The notes beneath the pieces are model-generated. The model was not told the origin of the DNA. It ran no database searches and saw only the letters and a program-made list of their open reading frames with translations. A program made the translations under genes and the position numbers. Shown one piece after another: positions 16,391 through 26,257 of a stretch of DNA of 64,000 nt (its first letter is position 1; each line of letters starts with the position of its first letter). Origin of the DNA: Vibrio sp. UBA2441 (GTDB lineage: Bacteria > Pseudomonadota > Gammaproteobacteria > Enterobacterales > Vibrionaceae); the NCBI GenBank assembly GCA_002342685.1, contig DDQN01000031.1, positions 67,286-131,285 on the forward strand, written 5' to 3'.

Positions 16391-19300
16391 CTAAAAAGCA
16401 TCAATTGCATTCTTTACTCTTTTATCCGAAACAGGATAAGGTGTCCCTAACTGCTGGGCAAAATAACTTACTCTAAGCTCTTCGACCATCCAGCGTATTT
16501 CTCTCACATCATCCGGAACAACCATTCCTTTGGGAATTTTATTCAGTAGCTCTTTGTAATCACTATACACAGATTCGATTTTCAGCATATGCAATCGATC
16601 ACGATTCGGGTCAATCGGCAATTTTTCCATCCGACGCTCAATTGCTTTCATATACCTTAGAATGTCAGGTAGCTTACGCCAACCACATTCTGTAGCAAAA
16701 CCTTTAAATATCAAAGCTTCTAACTGCGATTTTATGTCAGAAAGCGCAAACGCCATGGTAAAGTCTACTTTACCTTTCAACTTTTTATTGATGTTAAATG
16801 CGGTGGTAAGAATTGTCTCTACCTGTTGAGCGATATCAACAACCGTATCACCGAGTTCACCACGAATATGTTCTTTCAACAGCTCAAATTGCTCTGGGTG
16901 CCATACCAAGCCACCCTTTTCTTCAATGAGCTTATCAATACCACATGCAATGCAATCATCGATTAGATCAAGTACTTTTCCATAAGGGTTAAAATATAAA
17001 CCTAACTTAGATTTATTGGGTAAGTTGGAATGAAGATATTTTACAGGGGATGGTACATTCAAAAGAACCAAACGACGTTGGCCAGCTTGCATTGCGGAGA
17101 TTTGCTCTTTTTCAGTTTCAAAAAGCTTAATTTCTACACTGTCTTTGGTATCAACTAATGCTGGAAATGCTTTAACATCAAACCCACCACGTTTCTGCTG
17201 ATAAACTTTTGGTAATTCACCAAAACTCCAAGTATGCAGGTTTTGTTGCTCGATATCATCATCAGCTACTTGCGATAAAGTTTCCTGCACTTTGTCTTTT
17301 AAGCTTTCTTTCAGCTCATGAAGATCTTTATTTTCTTTTAGCTTACGGCGATGCTGATCTACAGCTCGGTAAGTTACCTTCAAATGTTCTGGGATTTGCT
17401 CCAGATTCCAATCTTCTCGAAACACCTCTACACCGGTCATTCTCTTGAGCTCTTTTTCCAAAGAATCAAGCAACGGCGCTTGCATCGCATCCGTACGAGC
17501 TAAAAATGCATCAGCATAATTCGGGGCAGGAACAAAGTTACGGCGTAGCGTTTTAGGTAGCGCTTTTATTAAAGAAACAATCAATTCATGACGTAATCCT
17601 GGGATTTGCCAATCAAAACCATGAGGTTCAATCTGATTTAAGATAGGTAAAGGAATATGCACGGTTACACCATCACTATCATCGCCAGGTTCGAACTGAT
17701 AACTTAGTTTCAGTTTTAAACTGCCTTGGTGCCAAAAATTGGGATAATCAAGATCAGTGACATGGCTGGCATCACCGCGGAAAAGCATCTCTTTTTCAAA
17801 GTTTAGCTGGTCAGGTTGTTGCTTCGATACCTTCTTCCACCAGCTGTCAAAATGTCTTCCGGATACCACTTCCGTACTAACTCTTTGATCATAGAACTCA
17901 AATAGCTCATCGTCATCAACCAAAATATCACGACGGCGAGATTTATGTTCTAACTCTTCAACTTCTTGGAGCAATTTGCGATTCTTTTTAAAGAAGGCAT
18001 GTTTGGTTTCCCAATCCCCTTCAACTAATGCAGAACGAATAAAAATTTCGCGACTAATAGTTGGGTCTATTGCACCATAATTAATAAGTCGTTTAGGTAC
18101 AATTGGAATGCCATACAACATGATTTTCTCATGTGCCATTACCGCAGCTTGCTTTTTGGACCAATGTGGTTCGCTGTAACTACGTTTGATCAAGTGCTTA
18201 GCAATAGGTTCGATCCATTCCGGTTGTATTTTAGCAACCACTCGTCCCCACAGCTTAGATGTTTCAACTAATTCAGCAGAAATAATCCATTTAGGCTGTT
18301 TTTTAAATAGTCCGGATGCGGGGAATATATGGAAGCGAGCATTTCTAGCACCCTGATATTCATTTTTCTCTTGGTCTTTAAGACCTATATGAGACAGCAA
18401 CCCAACTAAAAGGGCACTGTGAATTCCCTGATAACTTCCCGGTTCATCATTGAGTTTTGTGTCCATTTCACGCATTGCTTGATGAATCTGAAAATAGACA
18501 TCTTGCCATTCACGGACACGTAAATAGTTAAGGTACTCTTGTTTACACTGTCTTCTAAACTGGTTACCTGATAACGACTTTTGCTGAGTTTGAATATAAT
18601 CCCATAGGTTAACAAAAGTAATAAAGTCAGATTCTTTGTCAAAAAAACGTTTGTGCTTATCGTCGGATGACTGTTGCTTATCCGAAGGTCTTTCTCTTGG
18701 ATCTTGGATAGATAGCGCAGCAGCGATCACCATAACTTCTTTTAAACAGGCAAAGTTAGGTGCTTCAATAACCATACGGGCCAACCTAGGGTCAATAGGC
18801 AGGCGGGACAGTTTACGACCAATAGGAGTAAGGCGCTTTTTGGAATCTTTGGCATTAACATCAAATGCACCAAGTTCTTCTAGAAGCTTTACGCCATCCT
18901 GAATATTTCGCTTGTCAGGAGCTTCTACAAATGGAAAAGCCTGAATATCACCTAAACCAATCGCTGTCATCTGCAAAATAACGGAAGCAAGGTTGGTACG
19001 TAAAATCTCTGGATCAGTAAATTCTGGCCTGGATAAAAAATCTTCTTCAGAATAAAGGCGAATACAAATACCGTCCGCAACACGACCACAACGACCTAAT
19101 CGCTGATTAGCACTCGCCTGAGATACCGACTCTATCGGTAACCTTTGAACTTTGGTTCTATAGCTATATCGACTAATTCGGGCCGTGCCCGGGTCAATAA
19201 CGTATTTTATCCCTGGTACCGTAAGTGACGTCTCTGCAACGTTGGTTGCCAGTACAATTCTTCGTCCTGTATGGGACTGAAATATTTTGTTTTGCTCTCC

Positions 19301-20326
19301 AGCAGAAAGCCTAGCGTAAAGAGGAACAATTTCAGTGTCCCTTAAATTGCGCTTGTTCAGTGCATCAGCTGTGTCACGTATCTCTCGTTCACCATTCATA
19401 AAGATCAGAATGTCACCAAGCCCTTCATCACAGAGCTCATCAACGGCTTCGAAAATACCTTCTAACTGATCCCTATCATCCGCATCTTCACCTCTTAAAG
19501 GACGATAACGTGTTTCGACAGGGAAAGTTCGACCGGACACTTCAATAATGGGGGCATTGAAAAAGTGCTTAGAAAATCGCTGAGGATCAATGGTTGCCGA
19601 AGTAATGATTACTTTCAAATCTGGACGACGAGGAAGCAACTCCTTCAAGTAACCCAGAATAAAATCAATGTTTAGACTGCGTTCATGCGCTTCATCGATA
19701 ATAATCGTATCGTATTGATTCAAAAATCGATCGTGCTGAATTTCTGCCAGTAAGATACCGTCAGTCATTAATTTTATCTGAGTATTATCAGAAATCTGGT
19801 CATTAAAACGAACTTTATAACCGACAAAACTGCCTAGCTCAGATTGCATTTCCTCCGCAATACGATTCGCTACAGAACGCGCAGCCAGACGACGTGGCTG
19901 CGTATGTCCGATAAGACCATACTTACCCCGGCCAAGTTCAGCACAAATTTTGGGTAACTGAGTCGTTTTCCCTGAACCGGTTTCTCCAGCAACAATAACT
20001 ACTTGGTTCTCTTCAATTGCCTTAGCAATATCATCTCGTTTTTGGCTTACCGGGAGTTGCTCTGGATAATCAATAGTAATCTTAGTCGCCAATTTTGCTT
20101 GGACAGCCGCCATTGATTTAGCTATATCTAACGCGATTTCATCAAAAACAGCGTTTCTAGACTCTGGTTTTTTTATTTTACTCGCACCAAAGACTCTTTT
20201 TTGCAAACGAAAGCGGTCTTTTATCAGGCATTCTTTTAACGCAGCTCTAAGCTGGTTTGCGTTGTTAGCCTTAGCATTATTAGTTTCTACGCCCTTGTCT
20301 CGGGAGTTTGGCTGTGACGGTGTCAA
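16391..20326 (-). CDS. hrpA: ATP-dependent RNA helicase HrpA (DEAH box)
   Basis: A protein of 1311 residues, close to the 1300 of E. coli HrpA, and similar to it from end to end. Motifs: Walker A GETGSGKT (114-121), DEAH (211-214), SAT, then QRLGRCGR in the second RecA-like domain, followed by the HA2/OB-fold regions and the long HrpA-specific C-terminal domain (DUF3418) ending in RVSYFAQQLGTPYPVSDKRV. HrpA resolves stalled or collided ribosomes in E. coli. The start is a TTG at 20326 with AGGT 6 or 7 bases ahead; no better in-frame start lies upstream. It is monocistronic. Confidence 0.97.
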   Translation of the reverse strand: MTPSQPNSRDKGVETNNAKANNANQLRAALKECLIKDRFRLQKRVFGASKIKKPESRNAVFDEIALDIAKSMAAVQAKLATKITIDYPEQLPVSQKRDDIAKAIEENQVVIVAGETGSGKTTQLPKICAELGRGKYGLIGHTQPRRLAARSVANRIAEEMQSELGSFVGYKVRFNDQISDNTQIKLMTDGILLAEIQHDRFLNQYDTIIIDEAHERSLNIDFILGYLKELLPRRPDLKVIITSATIDPQRFSKHFFNAPIIEVSGRTFPVETRYRPLRGEDADDRDQLEGIFEAVDELCDEGLGDILIFMNGEREIRDTADALNKRNLRDTEIVPLYARLSAGEQNKIFQSHTGRRIVLATNVAETSLTVPGIKYVIDPGTARISRYSYRTKVQRLPIESVSQASANQRLGRCGRVADGICIRLYSEEDFLSRPEFTDPEILRTNLASVILQMTAIGLGDIQAFPFVEAPDKRNIQDGVKLLEELGAFDVNAKDSKKRLTPIGRKLSRLPIDPRLARMVIEAPNFACLKEVMVIAAALSIQDPRERPSDKQQSSDDKHKRFFDKESDFITFVNLWDYIQTQQKSLSGNQFRRQCKQEYLNYLRVREWQDVYFQIHQAMREMDTKLNDEPGSYQGIHSALLVGLLSHIGLKDQEKNEYQGARNARFHIFPASGLFKKQPKWIISAELVETSKLWGRVVAKIQPEWIEPIAKHLIKRSYSEPHWSKKQAAVMAHEKIMLYGIPIVPKRLINYGAIDPTISREIFIRSALVEGDWETKHAFFKKNRKLLQEVEELEHKSRRRDILVDDDELFEFYDQRVSTEVVSGRHFDSWWKKVSKQQPDQLNFEKEMLFRGDASHVTDLDYPNFWHQGSLKLKLSYQFEPGDDSDGVTVHIPLPILNQIEPHGFDWQIPGLRHELIVSLIKALPKTLRRNFVPAPNYADAFLARTDAMQAPLLDSLEKELKRMTGVEVFREDWNLEQIPEHLKVTYRAVDQHRRKLKENKDLHELKESLKDKVQETLSQVADDDIEQQNLHTWSFGELPKVYQQKRGGFDVKAFPALVDTKDSVEIKLFETEKEQISAMQAGQRRLVLLNVPSPVKYLHSNLPNKSKLGLYFNPYGKVLDLIDDCIACGIDKLIEEKGGLVWHPEQFELLKEHIRGELGDTVVDIAQQVETILTTAFNINKKLKGKVDFTMAFALSDIKSQLEALIFKGFATECGWRKLPDILRYMKAIERRMEKLPIDPNRDRLHMLKIESVYSDYKELLNKIPKGMVVPDDVREIRWMVEELRVSYFAQQLGTPYPVSDKRVKNAIDAF

Positions 20327-20449
20327 AGCATTACCTACATAGTTTTTAAAATTGTTGCGATTGTATCACAGCCGTTATTGATCACACTATTTAGGTTTTA
20401 TCGCGAATTGCCGATACAATATCAACACATTAGATAGATAGAAAAAAAC

Positions 20450-20818
20450 ATGAACGCAGCAGAGTTAATTACAATCCTCTCCTCCTTTGAGGAGAATACA
20501 GAAATAGTAACAGGCGAAGAATGGTTGCCCGAACAATTAATATCAGCAGATTTTGACGGAAAATTAATCAACCTAAAATTTGATAACGCTCCAGAAGAAG
20601 GTTCCGGAGACAGCGAGGCGCGCGGATTCGTTGAGCACGAAGTAGATATGCTGAAAGATAAAATCGTTCAATTGCTCTTCGATACTGATATACCCGCTAA
20701 AGTAAAAGCAGATATGTTTTTAAAGCTATTTCTAATGGTGCACGAAAATAGCAGTACTGAAGTAGTAGAAATTTTAGAATCCACTCGCTATTTTAAAGAA
20801 AAATCATTGGTTTGTTAA
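20450..20818 (+). CDS. Hypothetical acidic protein, 122 residues
   Basis: It is not a family I recognise. The protein is acidic and soluble, with no signal peptide or membrane helix. Two helical stretches stand out: MLKDKIVQLLFDTDIPAKVK (about 67-86) and the following amphipathic helix to ESTRYF. The ATG at 20450 has only a weak purine-rich site. It is divergent from hrpA (123 bases apart) and convergent with the TauE-type gene. The even codon use and intact frame support a real gene. Confidence 0.6.
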   Translation: MNAAELITILSSFEENTEIVTGEEWLPEQLISADFDGKLINLKFDNAPEEGSGDSEARGFVEHEVDMLKDKIVQLLFDTDIPAKVKADMFLKLFLMVHENSSTEVVEILESTRYFKEKSLVC

Positions 20819-20844
20819 TTAATTGAGGTTTTCAAGGACGAAAA

Positions 20845-21579
20845 TCAAACAGTTGCTGTACTTAAACTTTGATAAATGGCACCAATGCCACTGGTTAGAC
20901 AAAGTACCAGAGCGCCCCAACGAATCCATTGCTTAGACATATATTTTACGCACAACAGCGCACAACGATAGCCAAGCCAAGCCGCAGGGATTAGAGGAAG
21001 AGTGAGCAAAATATGCTTCATTGTCAAAAAGCCAACGAAAAATTGAACCACCAGAGATATCATGGAGCTAAATAAGAAAAATGCAGATAAGTTACCTCGG
21101 AAAGCGTTCGCGTCTTGGTGCTGTAACAACAATGCCATTGGTGGCCCACCGATACTAGAGGTTGTTCCCATAAAGCCAGACAGAAAACCCGCGAGTGCCA
21201 TTCTATTTTTAGTAGGTTCTAACCTAAAAGGTAATAGACTTATCACCAGAGAAATAAGTACGGCAATGCCAAGCCACAAGGATAGAGTACTTGCCGATAT
21301 GTAGGTCAAAATACCACCACCAATAACAGACCCCGGAACTCTTCCTATCAGGGCACTTTTTAAGCCACCAATCTCTATGTTAGAACGGTTTTTCAACGTA
21401 TTTAATAACGAAATAAACAGAGCAACGATAACAATAGGAGCTGGTACATAATCTGGTGATAACTGAAACAAAAGTGGCGCCGCAACAATAGCCAGCCCAA
21501 AACCAATCGAGCTTTGGACAAAAGAACCTATAAATATAAATACCATAGCGGACAACGTGGCGACATTGAGATCAAGCAT
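20845..21579 (-). CDS. TSUP-family permease (TauE/SafE type)
   Basis: An inner-membrane protein of 244 residues with about seven or eight helices. The repeated family pattern is visible: MVFIFIGSFVQSSIGFGLAIVAAPL (1st half) and ALAGFLSGFMGTTSSIGGPPMALLL (2nd half), which are the two glycine/proline-rich repeats of TSUP proteins. Members move sulfite, sulfoacetate or other small anions; the substrate here is unknown. It is monocistronic and divergent from the TerB-like gene. Confidence 0.88.
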   Translation of the reverse strand: MLDLNVATLSAMVFIFIGSFVQSSIGFGLAIVAAPLLFQLSPDYVPAPIVIVALFISLLNTLKNRSNIEIGGLKSALIGRVPGSVIGGGILTYISASTLSLWLGIAVLISLVISLLPFRLEPTKNRMALAGFLSGFMGTTSSIGGPPMALLLQHQDANAFRGNLSAFFLFSSMISLVVQFFVGFLTMKHILLTLPLIPAAWLGYRCALLCVKYMSKQWIRWGALVLCLTSGIGAIYQSLSTATV

Positions 21580-21717
21580 GCTGCTCCCGGTTGAGATAAA
21601 AAGGTATTCTAACTCTTTTCTATTCTTCAGGTAAATTAATGTAATGATTGGCTTGTAAATTCCAATTCACGCTACAATGTAAAGATAAGTATCAGTAATA
21701 AAAGTAAGAGTTGTATT

Positions 21718-22164
21718 ATGTTTTCATCGATCAGTTCCATTTTTAAACAGCTTCTAGAAGGGCAAGACCTTTCTAAATCATCAGTAACTTCTCCTGATAT
21801 TGCTGTTGCCGCTCTTCTTTGTCAGGTCGCTTCCGCGGATCAACAAATCGATGAGCATGAAAGACAAGCCAAACAGTCGCTGCTAACACACCTTTTAGAT
21901 ATAGATAAAAGTGATGCCAAAATACTATTGGAGAAAGCGGAAAAAAGAGCCACAGAATCCGTCTCGTTTTATGAATTTACTACTCAGCTGAGAGATATGG
22001 AGCAGGAAAAGCGTTTTGAATTAGTCAAAGCAATGTGGGAAGTTGCCAACGCAGATGACTACATTGACCCATTGGAAGATGCAGTAATTCGTCAGGTAGC
22101 TGAGCTATTATACGTCGACCACAGTGAGTTTATTCGCGCAAAATTAAGTGTTCTTGATAAATAG
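21718..22164 (+). CDS. TerB-family protein
   Basis: A soluble helical protein of 148 residues. The two halves of the TerB domain are seen: IAVAALLCQVASADQQIDEHE and VKAMWEVANADDYIDPLEDAVIRQVAELL, each with the acidic ADxxID(E/P)xE pattern that binds divalent metal in this family. No other ter genes are near, so the tellurite link is not supported; stand-alone TerB proteins are common and of unknown role. The start follows a purine-rich stretch (TAAGAG). It is monocistronic. Confidence 0.85.
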   Translation: MFSSISSIFKQLLEGQDLSKSSVTSPDIAVAALLCQVASADQQIDEHERQAKQSLLTHLLDIDKSDAKILLEKAEKRATESVSFYEFTTQLRDMEQEKRFELVKAMWEVANADDYIDPLEDAVIRQVAELLYVDHSEFIRAKLSVLDK

Positions 22165-22234
22165 GCAGGCAAATCTCAAGCCTTATAGCAACAACACTAC
22201 CGTTGTTGCTCGACATATCAAAAAGCGGAAAACT

Positions 22235-22765
22235 CTACAACATCGTTAAGGCGAGCTTCGCTAGATTATAAGCGTCTACATAACCTGAATGCTGTCTCCC
22301 TTCCCATTCTATACCTTTTGATTCCTGCGCCGCTTTGTGCCCGATCCGTTTATCTTTCAGGCGGTTCTGAATACGAAAAATAGTGGCAAGATTGATAAAC
22401 TCTTTAAATGGCATCTCAACACCTTTCGCTAAGCATTCTTCACGCAATATATGATCGTCTCGACCCCATGCAGCATAGATCTTATTAGGTCCACCAAAAT
22501 TTTTAATCATTGAGTGAACGACAGAGTTAAGCTCTCTACCCTGCTTTTGAATCTTACGGGGAGTGATGCCAGTCAACTCAGTGCAGAACTCAGATACTTC
22601 GTCACTTTCAGGTTTAATATAATATTGAGCACGCTTAACAATTTCTTGTTTTACAAGATCGATTTCCGCTAAGCCAATTTCAATAATTTCACCCGTTGAA
22701 CCAACACCATCAATGTTCCAACAGCACATTTCCAAATCGAAACAAACGACTCGGTTATAATTCAT
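22235..22765 (-). CDS. DEDDh 3'-5' exonuclease, ERI1/KapD-like
   Basis: A cytoplasmic nuclease of 176 residues. Exo I is VVCFDLEMC (about 6-14, catalytic Asp and Glu), exo II is in the AWGRDDHILREE region (about 99-110), and exo III is HSGYVDAYNLAKL (His 159, Asp 164). The short size and FDLE rather than FDxET place it nearer to the ERI1/KapD exoribonuclease group than to DnaQ. It probably trims RNA or short DNA ends. It is monocistronic. Confidence 0.85.
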   Translation of the reverse strand: MNYNRVVCFDLEMCCWNIDGVGSTGEIIEIGLAEIDLVKQEIVKRAQYYIKPESDEVSEFCTELTGITPRKIQKQGRELNSVVHSMIKNFGGPNKIYAAWGRDDHILREECLAKGVEMPFKEFINLATIFRIQNRLKDKRIGHKAAQESKGIEWEGRQHSGYVDAYNLAKLALTML

Positions 22766-22932
22766 TTTATACCTATGAAGTAGGACTTTAATCGACGCAG
22801 GATTTTAGCCTATCGTAAGCCATGTGAACAGTTTAACTAAGACTAAATAATCAATAATGACAACAAAACAGCCTTCAGTGCCGCTAAAATGCTTTATTTA
22901 TTTAGTGTTGTTCTAGCAGAAGGCAAACGTTC

Positions 22933-24456
22933 CTAGTTACCACTTGATACAGAAACACAATTTTTCCCTTTTTCTTTACTTTTATATAATTCCAAATCAA
23001 CGTTCTGGGCAAATTGTTCCATATCTTCACCATGCCAAATTGCACCGCCAATACTAATGGAAAGCGATACGTCATGTTCGGCAATGAGCGGATAATTAGC
23101 CACCATCGTCCGCATTGATTCTGCATGATTTGTCAGTTCATCGACGGCATTCAACCTAGATAATACATAAAACTCATCACCGCCTACTCGAAATAACTTA
23201 TCATTATCATATAGCGCTGCGGTAACCTTTTCTGCAATGTGCCTCAACGCCGCATCACCTGTAGGGTGACCATGCCTATCATTGATAATTTTGAAATTAT
23301 CTACGTCAAAGGTAAGCAAACCAAAAGGTTCACCCAGGGAAATCCACGCTTCAAACAATTCATTAAAAGCTCTTCGGTTTAATGTGTTGGTTTGAGGATC
23401 ATGATTAACCAAATAATTAAGCTCGTCCGTTCTGCTTTCTAGTTCTTTTTCAAGCAACTCTTTCTGTTTCTCTTCTTTATAAGCCATCCGAGATAATAGA
23501 AACGAGATAATAAGACCTAATAAACCGATAAATAATAAAGACGCTTTATCACTCTCAATCATGCCTTTTTGGAATCTGTATTGTAAAGACCAGGCTCTAT
23601 TAGGGAAATAAAGTGCATCGCTAAGCTCCAAACTGAATGGTTCCTCCCAGTGAGGACTCTGGTAAAGATTGGGGGCGTCACTTGAATCAAATCCGGTATC
23701 CACAATTTTTATCGCGACATCAGACTCGTTCATGCTATCAGAAATAAGTGCATTAAAATAAATACTTGCACGAAGCACTCCAATAACAATACCTTTTAGT
23801 TCTCCACCTTTTTTTTCAAACACCGGATAATAAACCAGAAAACCATCTTTGGTTTTGTGGCTATAAATGTCATCTTGAAGAAGTGTCACTTTATCCGATA
23901 AACTCGGTTTACCACTTTCCTTAACTCGCTGAAGTACTTTTGCAAAACGCTCTTTCGTAGAATAAAACCCCAACACCTGAAGGTTCTCACTGGTTCGCGG
24001 GTAGACATCCGTCGCAATATATCTTGCGACTGCCGTATTAGCGTCGTGACCAAAATCAATGCCATTATTCGCAATGGTCGTATATAGGTTAACTTCAGAA
24101 AAAATCTGATTTATCAATTGTAAATGTGTATTGATGTCTTTACTTTCGACTTTCTGCATCCACTGCACTGCAACTAAACTCAACGTTTGGCTTGTCAAGC
24201 CTTCAGCAAAATCTGGAAAATGGTGCCAATCTTCTTGCTCTGTCGAATGAAAAAAGTTGGCAGCAGATCCAATATAGTCGAGGTCATTATAAATCTGACT
24301 ACGTAATAATTTTGTCCATCGCTCGACTGCTATTTCAGCGAACGCAACTGCATTTTCACGTTGAAAATTCGAAAGAGAAAAGATAGCAACTGCCGTCAAA
24401 AGCATCGAAATCAAAAATAAGATGAGAGGTCGAAAACCAACGCGCTTTTTATCCAA
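22933..24456 (-). CDS. Diguanylate cyclase with CHASE sensor domain
   Basis: An inner-membrane protein of 507 residues. TM1 is about 11-30, then a periplasmic CHASE domain (about 65-250, with SLVAVQWMQKV and YYPVFEKKGGE), TM2 about 300-320, a short coiled coil, and a GGDEF domain (about 350-505). The active site RVGGDEF is intact, so c-di-GMP synthesis is likely. The RxxD product-inhibition site is missing (YDND at that position), so feedback inhibition is probably lost. The ligand of CHASE is unknown. It is monocistronic. Confidence 0.9.
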   Translation of the reverse strand: MDKKRVGFRPLILFLISMLLTAVAIFSLSNFQRENAVAFAEIAVERWTKLLRSQIYNDLDYIGSAANFFHSTEQEDWHHFPDFAEGLTSQTLSLVAVQWMQKVESKDINTHLQLINQIFSEVNLYTTIANNGIDFGHDANTAVARYIATDVYPRTSENLQVLGFYSTKERFAKVLQRVKESGKPSLSDKVTLLQDDIYSHKTKDGFLVYYPVFEKKGGELKGIVIGVLRASIYFNALISDSMNESDVAIKIVDTGFDSSDAPNLYQSPHWEEPFSLELSDALYFPNRAWSLQYRFQKGMIESDKASLLFIGLLGLIISFLLSRMAYKEEKQKELLEKELESRTDELNYLVNHDPQTNTLNRRAFNELFEAWISLGEPFGLLTFDVDNFKIINDRHGHPTGDAALRHIAEKVTAALYDNDKLFRVGGDEFYVLSRLNAVDELTNHAESMRTMVANYPLIAEHDVSLSISIGGAIWHGEDMEQFAQNVDLELYKSKEKGKNCVSVSSGN

Positions 24457-24564
24457 TTATTTCACCTTATAAATATAATTAATATCTACTAATAATAGCT
24501 TATGACGAGAGATTGACTTCAACAAGTCGTGAAAGCTAGGTATTGAGCGAAATCATACCAATAG

Positions 24565-24593
24565 AAAAAAACACCAAACATGGTGTTTTTTTT
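24565..24593 (-). terminator. Terminator of the tyrR operon
   Basis: AAAAAACACCA pairs with TGGTGTTTTTT around loop AACA, directly downstream of the minus-strand stop at 24596. Confidence 0.8.
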
Positions 24594-24595
24594 GG

Positions 24596-25069
24596 TTAAA
24601 TTCTTTCACCAATTTTAACTGAGCCATTGCTAGAAAACCACAATGCCTGCTTTCTTCTTCGACCGATTAAAATAGGACCGTCATCGAAGAACAAAAAATT
24701 TTTCCAGTTTCGCTTAAAAACACCCCATTTAGTTTCGATGACATTATATTTTTCATAACAAAAATAAACAGTAACATCGTCTTGCCAGTCGATATGATGA
24801 ACAATATCTGATGGTAGAGCAGGTTCATTGCTCTCCCACTCTTTCATCCAGTCAACTTCACTTGTCCAGTTATTCTTTTTAACCGGCCAGTCTTGAGGGC
24901 TTAACCTTTCGGCATCTGGGCTCTGACTACTAATATTCTCAATCCATAATTGTGAAGAACGGGCTTGAGTCATTGGTTTAATTAAGCTTAAGTCTGCATC
25001 ACTTACTGGCATCGACTTATGGGTGAATATCCATTTGCGGTTATATTCTTCTAAATTTATATAGGACAT
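24596..25069 (-). CDS. DUF2947-like protein
   Basis: A soluble protein of 157 residues with no signal or membrane segment. Its compact pattern (NRKWIFTHKSMPVSDADL, VTVYFCYEKYNVIETKWGVF, PILIGRRRKQALWFS) matches what I remember of the DUF2947 family, found mostly in Vibrionaceae and relatives; the function is unknown. It is the last gene of a tight operon behind tyrR: it starts 16 bases after the HD-domain gene and is followed by a terminator. Confidence 0.65.
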   Translation of the reverse strand: MSYINLEEYNRKWIFTHKSMPVSDADLSLIKPMTQARSSQLWIENISSQSPDAERLSPQDWPVKKNNWTSEVDWMKEWESNEPALPSDIVHHIDWQDDVTVYFCYEKYNVIETKWGVFKRNWKNFLFFDDGPILIGRRRKQALWFSSNGSVKIGERI

Positions 25070-25085
25070 TAATACTCCTGACAGA

Positions 25086-25679
25086 TTATGGCTTAAGCCA
25101 GCCTTTACTCACTGAATCATCAATGACTTGAAGCGCTTTTTGCCACAACGCTGTCGATCCTTTTTCGATACGTTGATTGATATCAATCACTTGCTGGCGT
25201 GCAATTCCATGTTCAACCCAGCTCTGTCCTTGATTATTGTGATTCATTAATATTGGGATGATCCGATCAAGCGCTTTGGCGAATCGAGCATCTGCTGTTT
25301 CAGCCGACTCGAATTCACTCCAAATAGCCATTAGCTTTTTCCCCTGCTCTTCTGGCAGCCTTCCAAAAAGGCGCTCAGCGGCTTCTAGCTCTTTTTCCTC
25401 TTGCAACTTTGATGCTGTCGTGTCATAGACAAAAGTGTCACCTGCGTCAATTTCCACAATATCGTGCAGCAATAACATTTTTAATACCCGGCCTATCTCG
25501 ACCGGTTCATTAGCATGCTCTTCGAGTAAAAGGGCCATTAACGCGACATGCCAACTATGTTCAGCACTGTTTTCGAATCTCTTGTCGGCACACTTTACTC
25601 TGGTTCTTCGTAATACGGCTTTTAATTGGTCTAATTCCATGATTAGAGCCAACTGTTTGGTTAATCTTTCGTTATTCAT
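25086..25679 (-). CDS. HD-domain hydrolase (HDDC2/YfbR-like nucleotidase)
   Basis: A cytoplasmic metal-dependent phosphohydrolase of 197 residues. The HD metal ligands are seen in ENSAEHSWHVALMALLLEEH (His at about 41-44) and KMLLLHDIVEIDAGDTFVYD (His-Asp at about 73-74, Glu and Asp after). This spacing fits the HD_3 group that includes 5'-deoxynucleotidases. The start overlaps the stop of the GNAT gene by one base (TAATG), which indicates translational coupling within the tyrR operon. Confidence 0.82.
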   Translation of the reverse strand: MNNERLTKQLALIMELDQLKAVLRRTRVKCADKRFENSAEHSWHVALMALLLEEHANEPVEIGRVLKMLLLHDIVEIDAGDTFVYDTTASKLQEEKELEAAERLFGRLPEEQGKKLMAIWSEFESAETADARFAKALDRIIPILMNHNNQGQSWVEHGIARQQVIDINQRIEKGSTALWQKALQVIDDSVSKGWLKP

Positions 25680-26257
25680 TATTTATCTTGCCAATCTGAA
25701 TTTATCAATGCGGTAAGGTTATGGCCTTCCCATTGACCATTAATCAGTAGGTAGTCTTTTGCAAAACCTACAGACTCAAACCCATTAGACTGTAATACGG
25801 TCGCACTTTTTTCATTTCGGGGCATGTAGCTTGCTGAAATTCGATGTAGATTTTGTTCTTTGAACATCCAATCACAAGCCAACTTAAGTGCCGTACGCAT
25901 AGTTCCTTGACCCTGCGCATTTTCGTCCAATGAATAACCCACATTGCATGAATGCAACGGAAAGCGAACAAGGTTACTAAATGAGACAGTTCCTAGCATT
26001 TTACCACTAGGTAAGTCGATAACCAGACAATAGAACCCTAAGCCCATGAGGTGTAATTCCGTCAGTTTTATTAGTTTTTGTTTCCATCCTGACTCGGTAA
26101 AAAATTCCTCTTCCCTTTTAGGCTCCCATGGCTTTAAAAATTCTCTGTTTTTAACAAAATAACCGCTAATAAGATTAGCGTCATCCTTTCTAGCCAATCG
26201 AACTTGTATATTGCCAGCCCGTAGGTCCATTTTTCTAAATTTAAAATCACGCCACAT
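25679..26257 (-). CDS. GNAT acetyltransferase, RimJ/RimL type
   Basis: A cytoplasmic N-acetyltransferase of 192 residues. VRLARKDDANLISGYFVKNREFLKPWEP is the usual N-terminal part of RimJ/RimL proteins; the acetyl-CoA loop region is NAQGQGTMRTALKLACDWMF, and NEKSATVLQSNGFESVGFAKDYL follows. E. coli RimJ modifies ribosomal protein S5; the target here is inferred, not shown. Its ATG overlaps the tyrR stop (TAATG), so it is coupled to tyrR, and its own stop overlaps the next start. Confidence 0.85.
   Translation of the reverse strand: MWRDFKFRKMDLRAGNIQVRLARKDDANLISGYFVKNREFLKPWEPKREEEFFTESGWKQKLIKLTELHLMGLGFYCLVIDLPSGKMLGTVSFSNLVRFPLHSCNVGYSLDENAQGQGTMRTALKLACDWMFKEQNLHRISASYMPRNEKSATVLQSNGFESVGFAKDYLLINGQWEGHNLTALINSDWQDK

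Noticed and set aside
22871..22932. Long weak stem (GCCTTC/GAAGGC) after the CHASE-GGDEF gene
   Set aside because: The loop is about 40 bases and the T-run is poor, so a terminator call is not supported.
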